64,000 bases of DNA from Hyperoodon ampullatus (lineage: Eukaryota > Chordata > Mammalia > Artiodactyla > Ziphiidae). The position numbers and the translations under genes were made by a program. Under the pieces are notes generated by a model that was not told where the DNA came from, searched no databases, and saw only the letters and a program-made list of their open reading frames with translations. The DNA lies in the NCBI GenBank assembly GCA_949752795.1, contig OX457064.1, positions 105,253,454 through 105,317,453 of the forward strand, in the 5' to 3' direction. Shown piece by piece: positions 34,226 through 46,066 of the stretch; the stretch's first letter is position 1; every line of letters starts with the position of its first letter.

Positions 34226-37200
34226 TCTTGTGTGTCTAGTGTTTAGCTTTCGGATAGCAGCTGTATACTGTATTTGGTTTCATAGAAATTATCCCATATC
34301 CTCTAATATCTTCAATTCTACAATTAAATGAAGGATTCATCCCCAGGTAATAGAAACTGTATCTAAGGTCTCTATCATGAAGAGGAAAATTAGACTGTTG
34401 TGTTTCTGTTTGAACTTACATTGGCAAATGTAGTAATTTTCTAAAGTTTCAGAAAAGGTAGTCTTCTTCCTCTATAAATATTTACTGAGAACTAACTGAG
34501 AAAAAGGTAGGATTCATTCAATAGGTGTATTTACTGGGCATCTACTAGGTGTCAAGCACACTGCTGGACACAACGGATCCAGAGGAAATATAAGCATATT
34601 AAATACAGCAAGTTTTGATTATATGCTAGGCATTGTTCTCTGTATTGATAGAATGTACACTTGTAGCCTGGATTAGCTTTCACCAAAGAAAATGTGTTAC
34701 GATTTTACAAAACTTGCTTTTCTTATGTCCCTTTCTACCCTCCTTAAGATGAATCCTGGCTCTAGGATAAGGCAGCAGCCTCAGCTAGCTGAGAAGGCGG
34801 TTGGGAGAGGGCTTTGAAGCAGTAAAGGGATTTTTGTTTGTTTGTTTTTCCCCAGTTACTTCATTATCGCTGCTCACTGGGGCTTGTTGGAGATTATAAG
34901 TGGGAGATGGCCACGTACAGGAGGTTCAATCATTGTTCTTCCCTTCCCTGCAGATAGTGGTCTGTGGACTTTTGTTTGTTTTAAGCAAAAGGGGTGTTAA
35001 TTGTAAAGATACCAGGATTGAAGATACGGAATTGCAGAGGACTGAGAAATCAAGCCTCTTCCCCCTCATACAGAGAGGCTGGCTGCCAGCAGTTTCCACC
35101 ACCACACCTCCTAGCTCCGTCCCTAAGAGAGCACTCCCACCCCCTCCATCCCCAGCCTGGAAAAGTTCATGGTAGGTCTCTGCCTGGTCTGGCCAAAGTC
35201 ACATGTCCATCTACAGATCTGTCACCTTGTCTTGGGACAGAGGTACTAGGATTCCACATACTGAGTCGGGTTACGTAGCTGTTAGGAAGTAGACTTCAAA
35301 TGCTCCTGGATATGATGACACCGTGCATTGCATGTGTTTATGGAGGGAAAAGCATTGGAGTTGTGGAGAGCACAGCAGCTGGTTTTCCCCTCAGCTCTTC
35401 TTCTTCAGGCAGAAGCAACACGGTCTGACCAAATCTGCATTTCTTACACACACCCGCATGTGCTCTGACACTTTAACAATAAACTATCGCAGCAAAAAGG
35501 TCAACAACAGAAGGAAGACAATTTTCATTTGTTCTAAACGGTTGTACCTGCGATATTCTGTGTCGTGAAGAGCATCATGCTTAGTAATTCATTTTTCAGC
35601 TGCGTTAGGCAACATGGAAGGTTGCAAACACCAGGAACCCTAACCTCCACCTTCAGGTTTCTGTGGCAGGGGAATTAGATTCAGGAAACCATAGCAGTAT
35701 AGGATAGAACAGATCCTAGACTCTAACAAACTTCCTAATTCCACGTGTACTCAGGAAGATAGCAGCATTTATTGGATACCTACTATGAAGAAAAAATTAC
35801 CAAATGCTGAGACAGGTTTTCATAGGCAGTAAACATTAAAGCCTTTGTCTTCAAGATGTTTGAAACATAAAACATGCTCACATTAGCTAAATAAGCTTAC
35901 TTCAAATGTCTGTACTGTGTCACATAACTGTGAAGTTACCAACCTGGTTTCAATAGCCATGCAAAAATAAAATCAGGTGATGTGTATAAAAGTTCATACC
36001 ATATAAACCGAGATGGTATTACTGTGATCATACCTTCTGGTTTACAGTTCATTGTGGAAGCCAGCCTGCTTGCAGAGAAGAATGGGCCCATTGGCCCTGT
36101 TCTGGGAAAAATAAATGGAATAATGAAGAAATTCAAAGCCAAATAAAATGCCATTCCATACACATCTTGAAAAAGTTTATAAAGTAGTTTAACCATGGAG
36201 GGTTATTGTAAGCACGGCAATAAACTCCAAGGATATTGCTTCCTTTCTGAGACTCACTTTTCCAAGATGGTTCTAATGTTAAAGACTCTCTTGGAATTTG
36301 TGTATAGTTCTTTAAATCGGCACAGTTGGCCTAAAGCAAAAACTCTGTAGTTTGAAGGCTGTAGGAAATGAGGGCTCCATGGAAAGAGCGTTTGTTTGGA
36401 TGATTGCACATGTATGGGTTCCAGCTGCCATTTGCCATTTGGCCCGCGTTGGGGGCAAGCTCTGATCTTGGTGATGGAGGGTTTTGTCAAGCTCTACACA
36501 AAAGGTACATGTCCATTTCTATCATCAACTAACTTCTCTCTGGCACTTGCTGCTTTTGGTCCCCCAACCTTGAAGTTTTATTGACCCATTTGCCATCTCT
36601 CATATAAGTGGATAGAATTATCTTTCCTGATGGGAAAACTCCAAGAGGAATAGTACACTTGTCTCCGAGCATTTGAGCCTGATTACAGATTTCAGTGTTA
36701 GCTCCTTTCTTCTTTTTCTGTGAACCATAGGCCATTGGGAGGAGGGCATGAGGCATGCTGTCTTTAGTTTTGGTAGAATTTCCTTAACAGTTCTAAAGTT
36801 TCCTTTTTAGCTGATAACTGAGTGAGTAATATTTGGATCTGAGCTAGTTAAGGTTTGAAACAGATAAAACCAACGTGAGATCATTAGATCAAAAGTTTGA
36901 TGGGTTTGCTATCAGTGAAGGCTGCTGAGAGGTACAAGTGAGATAATTACAGGTGAAAAGTTTACAGAAACTCTAGTAAAACAAGCGTGCATCATTTATA
37001 TATATGTCCTCATATTTTCCTTTTACAGTAAAGAGGAGAGTGAGGACAGGAGAAAAAACTAAGTACAGTGTGTGATTTCTTCAATCAGGACAGAGTCTTG
37101 AATGGAGGGTTAAGTGGGTGGGGTTCCATGAAAGAAATGGGACATATTCTTTCTTATTTGTAGATATCCTAGGGATTAAGTTAGGCTTACTGTAACAACT

Positions 37201-37342
37201 CCTGCTTAATTTCCCAGTCACAATTACCTTCCACTTGTGCAGCAAGTTACTTGGGAAGCTACCTAGTCCTATCCTAAAGGTCCCAGTCCCTCTTTACTTG
37301 GTTTAACTATGTTTCAAATACTTTATAAAAACTTGTTTGCTA
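34226..37342. other. Non-coding sequence with an L2 scrap
   Basis: GGGCATCTACTAGGTGTCAAGCA at about 34538-34560 is L2-like. No exon is recognised elsewhere. The short open frames near 34900-35280 (+) are not convincing. Confidence 0.45.
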
Positions 37343-38265
37343 TTGTGTGTGTGTGTGTATATATAATATACGTATACCACCTCTTCTTTATCCATTCATC
37401 TGTTGACAGACACTTAGGTTGCTTCCATATCTTTGGAACTGTAAATAGCGCTGCTATGAACATTGGGGTGCATGTGTCTTTTCAAATTAGTGTTTTCGTT
37501 TTCTTCAGATATATACCTAAGAGTGGAATTGCTGGATCATACAGTGGTTCTATTTTTAGTTTTTTGACGAACCTCCATACAGTTTTCCAAAGTGGCTGCA
37601 TCCATTTACATTCCCACCAGCAGTGCACAGGGCTCCCTTTTCTCCACATCCTCACCAACATTTGTTGTTTGAAGTCTTTTTGATGATAGTGACAGGTGTG
37701 AGGTGGTATCTCATTGTGGTTTTGACGTGCATTTCTCTGGTGATTAGCGATGTTGAGCATCTTTTCATCTGCCTGTTGACCACCTGTATGTCTTCTTTGG
37801 AAAAATGTCTATTTAGATTTTCTGTCCATTTTGTAATAGGGTCGTTTGTTTTTTGATATTGAGTTGTATGTGCTGTTTGTATATTTTGAATATTAACCCC
37901 TATATCAGTCATATCATTCACAAACATTTTCTCCCAGTCACTAGGTTGTCTTTCCATTTTGTTTATGGTTTACTTTGCTGTGCAAAAGCTTTTAAGTTTA
38001 ATTAGGTTCCATTTGTTTATCTTTGCTTTTGTTTCCTTTGCCTTAGGAGACAGATCCAAAAAATATTGCTACAGGGCCTCCCTGGTGGCGCAGTGGTTGA
38101 GAGTCCGCCTGCTGATGCAGGGGATACGGGTTCGTGCCCCGGTCTGGGAGGATCCCATATGCCGCGGAGCGGCTGGGCCCGTGAGCCATGGCCGCTGAGC
38201 CTGCGCGTCCGGAGCCTGTGCTCCGCAACGGGAGAGGCCACAACAGTGAGAGGCCCGCGTACCGC

Positions 38266-38317
<52 letters not shown>

Positions 38318-38445
38318 TGCTACAATTTACATCAAAGAGTGTTCTGCCTGTGTGTTTTTCCAGGAGTTTTATGGTTTCTGGTCTTACATTTAGGTCTTTA
38401 ATCCATTTTGAGTTAATTTTTGTGTATGGTGTGATAAAATACTCT
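37343..38445 (-). mobile_element. LINE-1, inverted 5' part of a twin-primed copy
   Basis: Reverse-orientation ORF2 C-terminal sequence ([20 protein letters not shown] on the minus strand), interrupted by a SINE at 38074-38311. In L1 sense its last bases (GGTATACGTATATTATA at the left end) are the part just before the sense fragment that begins at 38446. A TG/TA-rich run (37346-37372) marks the left boundary. Confidence 0.85.
38074..38311 (+). mobile_element. Very young CHR SINE nested in L1, 48-A tail
   Basis: Full-length forward copy with an uninterrupted A run from 38267 to 38314. AAATATTGCTACA at 38061-38073 and 38312-38324 is the perfect target-site duplication within the L1. Confidence 0.97.
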
Positions 38446-38600
38446 ATTTCATGGAATACTACTCAGCCATAAAAAAGAATGAAATTTAGCCTTTATAAGA
38501 ATGTGTATAGACCTGGAGGGTATTATGCTGAGCGAAATAAATCAGACAAGACAAATACCATATGTTATCACTTATATGTAGAGTCTAAAAGAATAAAACA
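38446..38600 (+). mobile_element. LINE-1, sense part of the twin-primed copy
   Basis: ATTTCATGGAATACTACTCA ... TTATCACTTATATGTAGAGT is L1 sense sequence that continues directly from the inverted segment. It is cut short by the SINE at 38602, and the L1 3' end and tail are absent. Confidence 0.85.
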
Positions 38601-38601
38601 G

Positions 38602-38770
38602 GGCTCCCCTGGTGGTGCAGTGGTTGAGAGTCTGCCTGCCAATGCAGGGGACACGGGTTCGTGCCCCGGTCCGGGAAGATCCCACATGCCACGGAGCGGC
38701 TGGGCCCGTGAGCCATGACCACTGAGCCTGCACATCCGGAGCCTGTGCTCCACAACGGGAGAGGCCACAA
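38602..38770 (+). mobile_element. CHR SINE lacking its 3' end
   Basis: Forward copy that stops at GGAGAGGCCACAA, without the last 20-25 bases and the A tail. The following sequence (AGCTGGAGTCTCTCGTCC) is unrelated, so a deletion has removed the SINE end and the L1 3' end together. Confidence 0.9.
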
Positions 38771-40182
38771 AGCTGGAGTCTCTCGTCCATGATGGGAATT
38801 CCATTCCCAAAGAAATAGAGCAGTATTTCTTAATTAGATATTTATTGTAATGATTCAGAAAGAGAGTCCTTTTGTCCCTTTGCTTTATTTTCATTATAAA
38901 CTAAAGATTTGGATAGTGCTTTCATGACTTATTCAGAACTGCAGCGAGATTGTTGGAATTCAATAAATTTTATTAAGAATCAGAGGAAAGACACTTATAT
39001 TTTCTGTCATACACACATCTCTAAATGTTTAGGCCAGAGGCACATTTTTAATGGATTCAAATAACAAAATATAAATTGTGCCTCTCTGTTACCTGAATAT
39101 CTTACCTGTTGGGAGGTTTTATTTTCAGGAACTGCCAAATTACTTGCATGCATCAGTTTAGTTGAACCTTAAGCCTGACACTTTTATTGAAAAAAATGGA
39201 TTTCAAGTTGTTTTTCATACATAAAGGCTGCTAAATCTATGCTTCATTGGTGAAGTCTCTCTCAGATGTGGATGACCTTATCTCCACGTTTCAAGGAAAA
39301 AATAAAACCTCGTATCTCATATCCTTGAGATTTGACAAAAAATGATCAGTTAACTCTCCAAAGATCTATCATGAAATGGCTGTAGGGAATGAAAGAAACT
39401 GAATCGCGTCTAGTTCAGCTCATCAAACTATCATCTCTGGATCAGCCATGTTCTGTGGCATTCGAGCTGTGGGTTCTATTCATGGTGATGTAACCCTTGT
39501 GTGGCTCTGGTCCCTATTTGGAAACATGATGTGGTCATATCTTTTGGTGGCTCCTAATTCATGGGAGACTACTCTTTCATAGTCCTCAGTCATCCCTGGA
39601 GGATAAAAGTCAGAGCTCAAAACCTACATTTTGATGAAACAAGGATGCAGATATAATTATGATTAAATTTGAACCTATGACCCTAGAAACATAATTTCAA
39701 AAGTCTGAAAACTCTCCCTGATACCAGTGGATACCAGTGGCATCTCTTGCTGTCCTAGTAGTATTTGTCCAGATCTAGAGAGTCTCATGCTTGCTCAGTG
39801 TTACATGTTTATCAAGAATGCATAATTCTGGCATTATATTCTATTGTTAATTTTAGCCTGTAGGTATAGAAATACTCTACAGCATTTGCAGGCTGCTATA
39901 ATCATCATCATATAATTTGTGTAGTTGCTGCATAGAAAGAATACCACTTTGTTTTCCCGTCATGATTTTCTCTAGAGAGCTAGCTGTTCAGCACTGATGC
40001 ATATCTTTTCCTGAGGTAGATGACAAATAAAATCATCTGATTTCCCATGAGGAAGGAATGAAGAAAGGGAGGTGATTGGACTTCTTGGTCTGCAAACAGT
40101 ATCCAGTGAGTCCTCGGAGGGTTGGTATAGCTAAGGATGCAGGAAGGCACTTGTGCCAGAGTTCCTGTTCTCAAGAAGCTCA
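38771..40182. other. AT-rich non-coding sequence, nothing recognised
   Basis: No exon or known repeat is seen. Confidence 0.4.
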
Positions 40183-40678
40183 CTACTGGGCATATACCCA
40201 GAGAAAACCACAGTTCAAAAAGACACATGCACCCCAGTGTTCACTGCAGCACTATTTACAATAGCCAGGTCATGGAAGCAACCTAAATGCCCATCAACAG
40301 ACGAATGGATAAAGAAGATGTGGTACAAATATACAATGGAATATTACTCAGCCATAAAATGGAATGAAATTGGGTCATTTGTAGAGACATGGATGGTTCT
40401 AGAGACTGTCATATAGAGTGAAGTAAGTCAGAAAGAGAAAAACAAATATCATATATTAACGCATATATATGGAATCTAGAAAAATGGTACAGATGAACCA
40501 GTTTGCAAGGCAGAAATAGAGACACAGATGTAGAGAACAAACGTATGGACACCAAGGGGGGAAAGCCGTGGGTGTGTGTGTGTGATGAATTGGGGGATCG
40601 GGATTGACATGTATACACTGATATGTTTAAAATAGATAACTAATAAAAACCTGTTGTATAAAAAATAAATTAAATTTT
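40183..40678 (+). mobile_element. LINE-1 3' end, 5'-truncated
   Basis: Starts in the ORF2 C-terminus ([20 protein letters not shown] in frame) and runs to an AATAAA-rich tail. AAGCTCAC before it and AAGTTCAC after it may be a short target-site duplication with one mismatch. Confidence 0.9.
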
Positions 40679-40958
40679 TAAAAAAGTTCACGTATTTTTA
40701 GAGAGATAAGAAATACATAGATCTGGGTCTTTGGTTCAGTCTTAATATTTTGCTTGAGGTTTGGTTACTGCATATCATTGTTAAAGCCTGTGTGAAGATG
40801 AATGCTTCTGGAAAAAAAAATTAAGCTTCTAGGCAATGTGGGGAATTAAAAGCAGAAACATGGGATGATAAGTATCAGGAGAAAATAGGAGAATCAGTAG
40901 TTATTAGCATTATGAGAATAAAAAGCAGTTTATGGGTTTTAAAAAAGTGCTTTATAGG

Positions 40959-41089
40959 TAGGGTGACCATATATTCCAGTTTGCTTAGGACAATCCTGGT
41001 TTATGCCAATGTCCTGGCTTGAGTTTTAATATCATTCCCTTTTCTTCTCAGTGGTGTCCTTGTTTGGGCAATAAGTTACATGGTCAACA
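40959..41089. repeat. Small DNA transposon (MITE) with inverted termini
   Basis: Left end GGTGACCATAT and the reverse complement of the right end, GTTGACCATGT, match at 9 of 11 positions. Internal text (GGACAATCCTGGTTTATGCC) is that of a known mammalian MITE which I cannot name securely. Confidence 0.65.
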
Positions 41090-42919
41090 TATGTATTGAT
41101 GAGGAATTAGTGTTTGAAAATAGCAACAGATTGGAGATGAAGATTTTGGTGAAATTGATTTTGAGGTCCCCTTTTACTACACCACCATCTGATATTTGTG
41201 TCAATTTCTATTTTTATTTGAGGAGTAGTATTGACCATATTTCTTAGAGGAAAAGTGAAGGTTTAAAAAAAAAAAAAACTTTGCTCAGGGTGTTGTGAAA
41301 TTTTCTTTCTAAGTTGGGACTGGAATTCAGAACTCAAACACTTCATTGCCTGTACTAATTTCCACCCCAATATCCTGGGGGAAATGGAAAAAGGTAAAGA
41401 AATAATAGGGTATGAAATGTATGCATTTCTTTCCTCTGTTATGAGCGTGTCCCTTCACTGTCACCATTTACACTGGTTATGTGATTTGGTTTTCCAGGAC
41501 AGCAAAGAAGAAACACAGATATTATAAGCCTTGTGATCATTTGCCCAGGTTCCACCATTTCTGTTCTGCCTTCACTGGGAATGTGTATTTCTATGAGTAA
41601 TGCCCACCACGAATGCTTTTGAAGTGCTGTTTGTTTCCTGGGACCCCTCTGAGGAGGTGATTATTATTCATATTTGCTGGAACAATCTTCATGAGGTCCA
41701 TGAGCTCAGGGAGGTGGCAGTCTCAGAACGATAGAGTGCCTGTCATCAGAGACTGAAAGAAAAGCGAAAGATCATTTCCTCCAATCTCCATGTCCCTTTG
41801 CCTCAGTCAGAGTATTACATATGCTCAAGGTCAGAAAGCCGTCTGCAGATCAGGTGTTGCTTTGGGTGGATGTGAGCTCTTGGAGAAAGAGTCCACGGGA
41901 GCTGATGAGGCCAGATGAGGGGACAAGAGGCAGGAACCACACAGTAAAAGGCACATGGAGCTCTGGGACCTGGAACCATCATGATGTTCCATCCCAAAGC
42001 GAAAGTAAACTCACCCGGCAGTGCAGGGCATGGCGGAGATTCTTAATTAGCGGACCATTCACTGAAGTGCTTTTCTGAAGATGGATTTAATTGGTGATGT
42101 AGAATGAAGGGAGAACAAGGACAGGAAACAATCAATTTGATATGGATGTGGCCCTGAAACTTCTCTGCTGATCCGCCTGTGGAGTCTAAAATAGCCAGGC
42201 AAGGCTTGGGAGTCCTATTGATTTCTGTTTAGAATCAAGAAATCATAAAGTATTAAAGTAGAAAGGAGCCTTGCTCATTGTGAAATGAGAAACAGTCAAG
42301 CCCATAGAAGGAAGGGGTTTACCTAACTCCCGAGTGTACAGGCTGATTAGTGGCAGGAACCACGTTTACAATGCACCCTCCCCCTCCCTGATATCAGCCC
42401 CAGTTTTCTAGAGAGCAGAAGGGGGCCCCGCGGTCACCCTGTGACAGAGACACAGTATCTGCAAGGCCAGACCCAAAACCTTGGGAAGGAGTTTCACAGA
42501 CATTGATAAAGGTTATTTATCATTAGGTTATTTTTCCTAATTCTCATCAAGAAATTTTTCTAACTTCCTGTGGTAGCACAGCCAGTGTTGTTTAGAAACC
42601 CTGAAAATAAATATTTCCAAATGTAGAAAGCCCTGTGAGTCTGAACGTGCATCTTCCTAAGACTTACTTACAATTTTTTTTTCTTGTAACAATTTTGAGT
42701 GAGGAGTTGAAACCACTGGTTTTGAACTTGGATATCTCTTAGGCAAGTATAGATAGGAGGACACTGATGATTTGTTTCTGAATTTACTTAGATGTTCCCC
42801 ATTAAAGCTTTGGTGTACACTTTTGCTTTCTTCCTGATTCCAACACATCTTTCCTGTGCACCAGACAGTATTTTCTAGAACAGCATGGTTCATTGGAACT
42901 GAGGTAGAATTGTTCTGTA
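41090..42919. other. Non-coding sequence, nothing firm
   Basis: 42290-42365 has weak MIR-like wording. No exon was found. Confidence 0.4.
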
Positions 42920-43090
42920 CCTGCCTTGTCCAACATGGTAGCCACTGGCGTGTGTTACTGTTGAGTTCTTAAAATGTGGTCAGTGTGACTGAGAAATGGA
43001 AGTTTTAATTTTAGTTAGTTCTAATTATATAAAATTTAAATAGCCACATGCGGCTAGTGGCTGTCATATTGTACAGCACAGTTCTAGGTG
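42920..43090 (-). repeat. hAT-type MITE (MER family, unnamed)
   Basis: CTTGTCCAACATGGTAGCCA at the left and GCGGCTAGTGGCTGTCATAT ... ACAGCACAG at the right form the inverted termini of a common mammalian hAT MITE. The strand is arbitrary. Confidence 0.6.
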
Positions 43091-43530
43091 CCGGTATTGG
43101 GTGGGGGGATAAAAGATGCATCACCACCTTGACTACAAGGCACTTGCAGCCTCTAGGGGTGGGGGAGGGGAGAGATGGGTACACAGTCATCACCAGAGAG
43201 GGGATCAGTGTTCTGTTACAAGTTTGAATGAGGTCCTGTGGGAGCACAGAAAAAAGAGCAGGACTCTGCCTTAGGGTGGGGAGCGTCAGGGAAATTTCAG
43301 CAAAGAACTGATACTTGACCCTTGATGGTTAAGGCGAGTCTACGGCAGACATCAGAGATGCATGGAAAGAGGAAGGAATTTTCAACACTGGGGACAACGT
43401 GTACAAACTCACAGTGGTTCAAGAGCAGCGGGACCCAGAGTGAATCTTGTAATTCTGGACTCTTCTCTCCTCTCACATTACCACTAAATTATACTCATTT
43501 TCCCGTTGTTGGAAATTCCTTCTCTGTCTT

Positions 43531-43531
43531 C

Positions 43532-43584
<53 letters not shown>
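43531..43584. repeat. Compound (CT)n(TA)n microsatellite
   Basis: About ten CT units pass into about seventeen TA units with one TG interruption. Confidence 0.95.
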
Positions 43585-44974
43585 AAATATCCCCTCCTCC
43601 TTTGGGGAGGTGAACTAGCAGATGGTTCTGGAAAGAACTCACCCTAGAGTATTCTGCACATTTCAGCCCCTGTTTTACCATGACACGCAGTGTCGCAGTG
43701 TGACCTCAGACAAATCAATCTGCTCTTTGGACTTCGGACTCCTCTTGTGGAAATGAGGGGTTACAACTCAAAGCCAGAGGCAGGGATGGAGCAGTTGGGT
43801 GACTGCTTCCCACCTCTAGCAGGTATTAGCTTCACTATGGTTGGCCCTCAGCCGCCCCTGCCTGCACAAGATCCTGTGATGACCTTCCCTCAAGACTATG
43901 AAAACGTGCTTGGTGTCATCTTTGATGCTGCGTGGTATTTAACTAAGGATTCCCAGAGATGCCTCAAAGTTGAACAGATTGCCCCAGTTGTGGATGCTGG
44001 TTGATCTCTTCCAGCTAACGTAACATTTTCATGCTTGGAATGCATGTTTTGTAGCTGCATTATTTCCTCCCCTTCAGGTATTCGATCCCAAAGATAAATG
44101 CTCTCTCTGGAGCCCACGTAAAGACTGCATGAATGGTATTTGGAACAGGCAGGCAGAGGTGTGATTTGGGGGGTCACTCCTCTATCCTTACCTCAACTGA
44201 CAGTACTCAGTACACAGGGGCTGTCGGTGTGGCTGCTTCTGAGAAGAACAAAAGATTTACTTTTTTCCATGACCTACCTGCTGGCAAGGTACAAAAAGCC
44301 TCTCCCAAGCCCTGAGGGATCTCGCTTGAGCTGTACTAATAGGCAGACGGATAACTGGTCGACCAAAAGAGCATCGCTGAGAAGAAAGAACTCACTTTTG
44401 TAAATGAACCTCTCAGGCTTTTGATCTGAGGCCCTTGAATTCTCTCTTCATCAGCGATGGTTGCACTGATCTGCAGGGAAGCGGATTTTACGACAAATGG
44501 AGCAGGTGGGTGTTGCTGGCAGGTGAGGAGGACCCAGCTTTGAAAGATACCCGTCGGGGAGAATATCCATCGATTTGCCATTCCTGTGTGCCCTCCCCAT
44601 CAGCAGCACACCCAGAGAGTTTTGTACCTGTCATCTCGAAAGGTGGACAGAGTATCACACGCGATATGATCCTTAACTCAGCAGGTGTAGTTAAATATGG
44701 AGCTCTGATGTGAAATTAACCGCCTACTGAAAATAGAGCCACGTTCTCAGGGTCCATAAAAACACACTCTTTGAGTTTCCCCCAATAGGCTTACTATACA
44801 TGTGCCTAGTAAAGTCCAGGATTCTTTAGGATGGCTTGCATATCTAAATAACTACACTGGCATATATGTTTATCTGGGAATGGGCTGAACATACTATATC
44901 TTTCCTATTTTCACCTATTTGTATCATGGGGTTTGTGGCCAAGGATCACGGAAAGTAACCCATGAAGGGATCAA
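43585..44974. other. Non-coding sequence, nothing recognised
   Basis: Open frames of 80-104 codons occur (for example 43690-44004, +) but show no domain or codon signal I can defend. Confidence 0.4.
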
Positions 44975-44986
44975 AACTCTATTCTC

Positions 44987-45189
44987 GGGCTTCCCTGGTG
45001 GCGCAGTGGTTGAGAGTCCGCCTGCCGATGCAGGGGACACGGGTTCGTGCCCCAGTCCGGGAAGATCCCACATGCCGCGGAGCAGCTGGGCCCGTGAGCC
45101 ATGGCCGCTGACCCTGCGCATCCGGAGCCTGTGCTCCACAACGGGAGAGGCCACAACAGTGAGAGGCCCGCGTACCGCAAAAAGAAAAC
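44987..45189 (+). mobile_element. CHR-type tRNA-derived SINE
   Basis: Forward full-length copy with a short impure tail. The duplication AACTCTATTCTC lies at 44975-44986 and 45190-45201. Confidence 0.96.
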
Positions 45190-45212
45190 AACTCTATTCT
45201 CCATTATGTCTT

Positions 45213-45901
45213 TTCAAAATTTTTTCAGTTATTTTAAAATTATTTTAATTTTTATTTTATGTTGGAATATAGTTGATTTACAATGCTGTTAGTTTCAGGT
45301 GTACAGCAAAGTGATTCAGTCATACATATACCTATATCTATCCTTTATTAGATTCTTTTCTCATATAGGTTATTACAGAGTATTGAGTAGAGTTCCCTGT
45401 GCTATACTGTAGGCCCTTGTTTGATTATCTATTTTATATATAGTCATGTGTATATGTTAATCCCAACTTTCTTATTTATCTCTCCCCCATACCTTTCCCC
45501 TCTGATAACCATAAGTTTGTTTTCTATGTCTGTGAGTCTGTTTCTGTTTTGGAAATAAGTTCATTTGTATCATTTTTTCAGATTCCACATATAAGTGATA
45601 TCATATGATATTTGTGTTTCTCTATCTGGCTTACTTCACTTAGTATGACAATCTCTAGGTCCATCCATGTTGCTGCAAATGGTAGATCATTCTTTTTATG
45701 GCTGAGTAATATTCCGTTGTATATATGTACCACATCTTTATCCATTCATCTGTCGATGGACACTTAGGTTGCTTCCATGCCTTGGCTATTGTGAATAGTG
45801 CTGCTGTGAACATTGGGGTGCATGTATCCTTTTGAATTATAGTTTTCTCCAGATATATGCTCAGGAGTGGGATGGCTGGATCATATGGTAGCTCTATTTT
45901 T
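45213..45901 (-). mobile_element. 5'-truncated LINE-1 3' end
   Basis: Reverse copy from an A/T-rich tail to GGTAGCTCTATTTT in ORF2. The 12-bp duplication CCATTATGTCTT lies at 45201-45212 and 45902-45913. Confidence 0.92.
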
Positions 45902-45917
45902 CCATTATGTCTTCATA

Positions 45918-46066
45918 TGGTGATCTTCAAACTTTCATGTGCATGCACATCACCTGGAGATGTTGTCAAAATGCAGATTCTGATTCAGTGGTTTGGCACA
46001 AGTCCTGAGAGTCTGTGTTTCTAACAAACTCCCCTGTGATGAGGTTGCTGCTGGCCCATAGATAAG
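45918..46066 (+). repeat. MER5A-like hAT-Charlie element
   Basis: TGCACATCACCTGGAGATGT ... GATTCTGATTCAGTGG ... CAAACTCCCCTGTGATG is the MER5 pattern. Confidence 0.75.
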
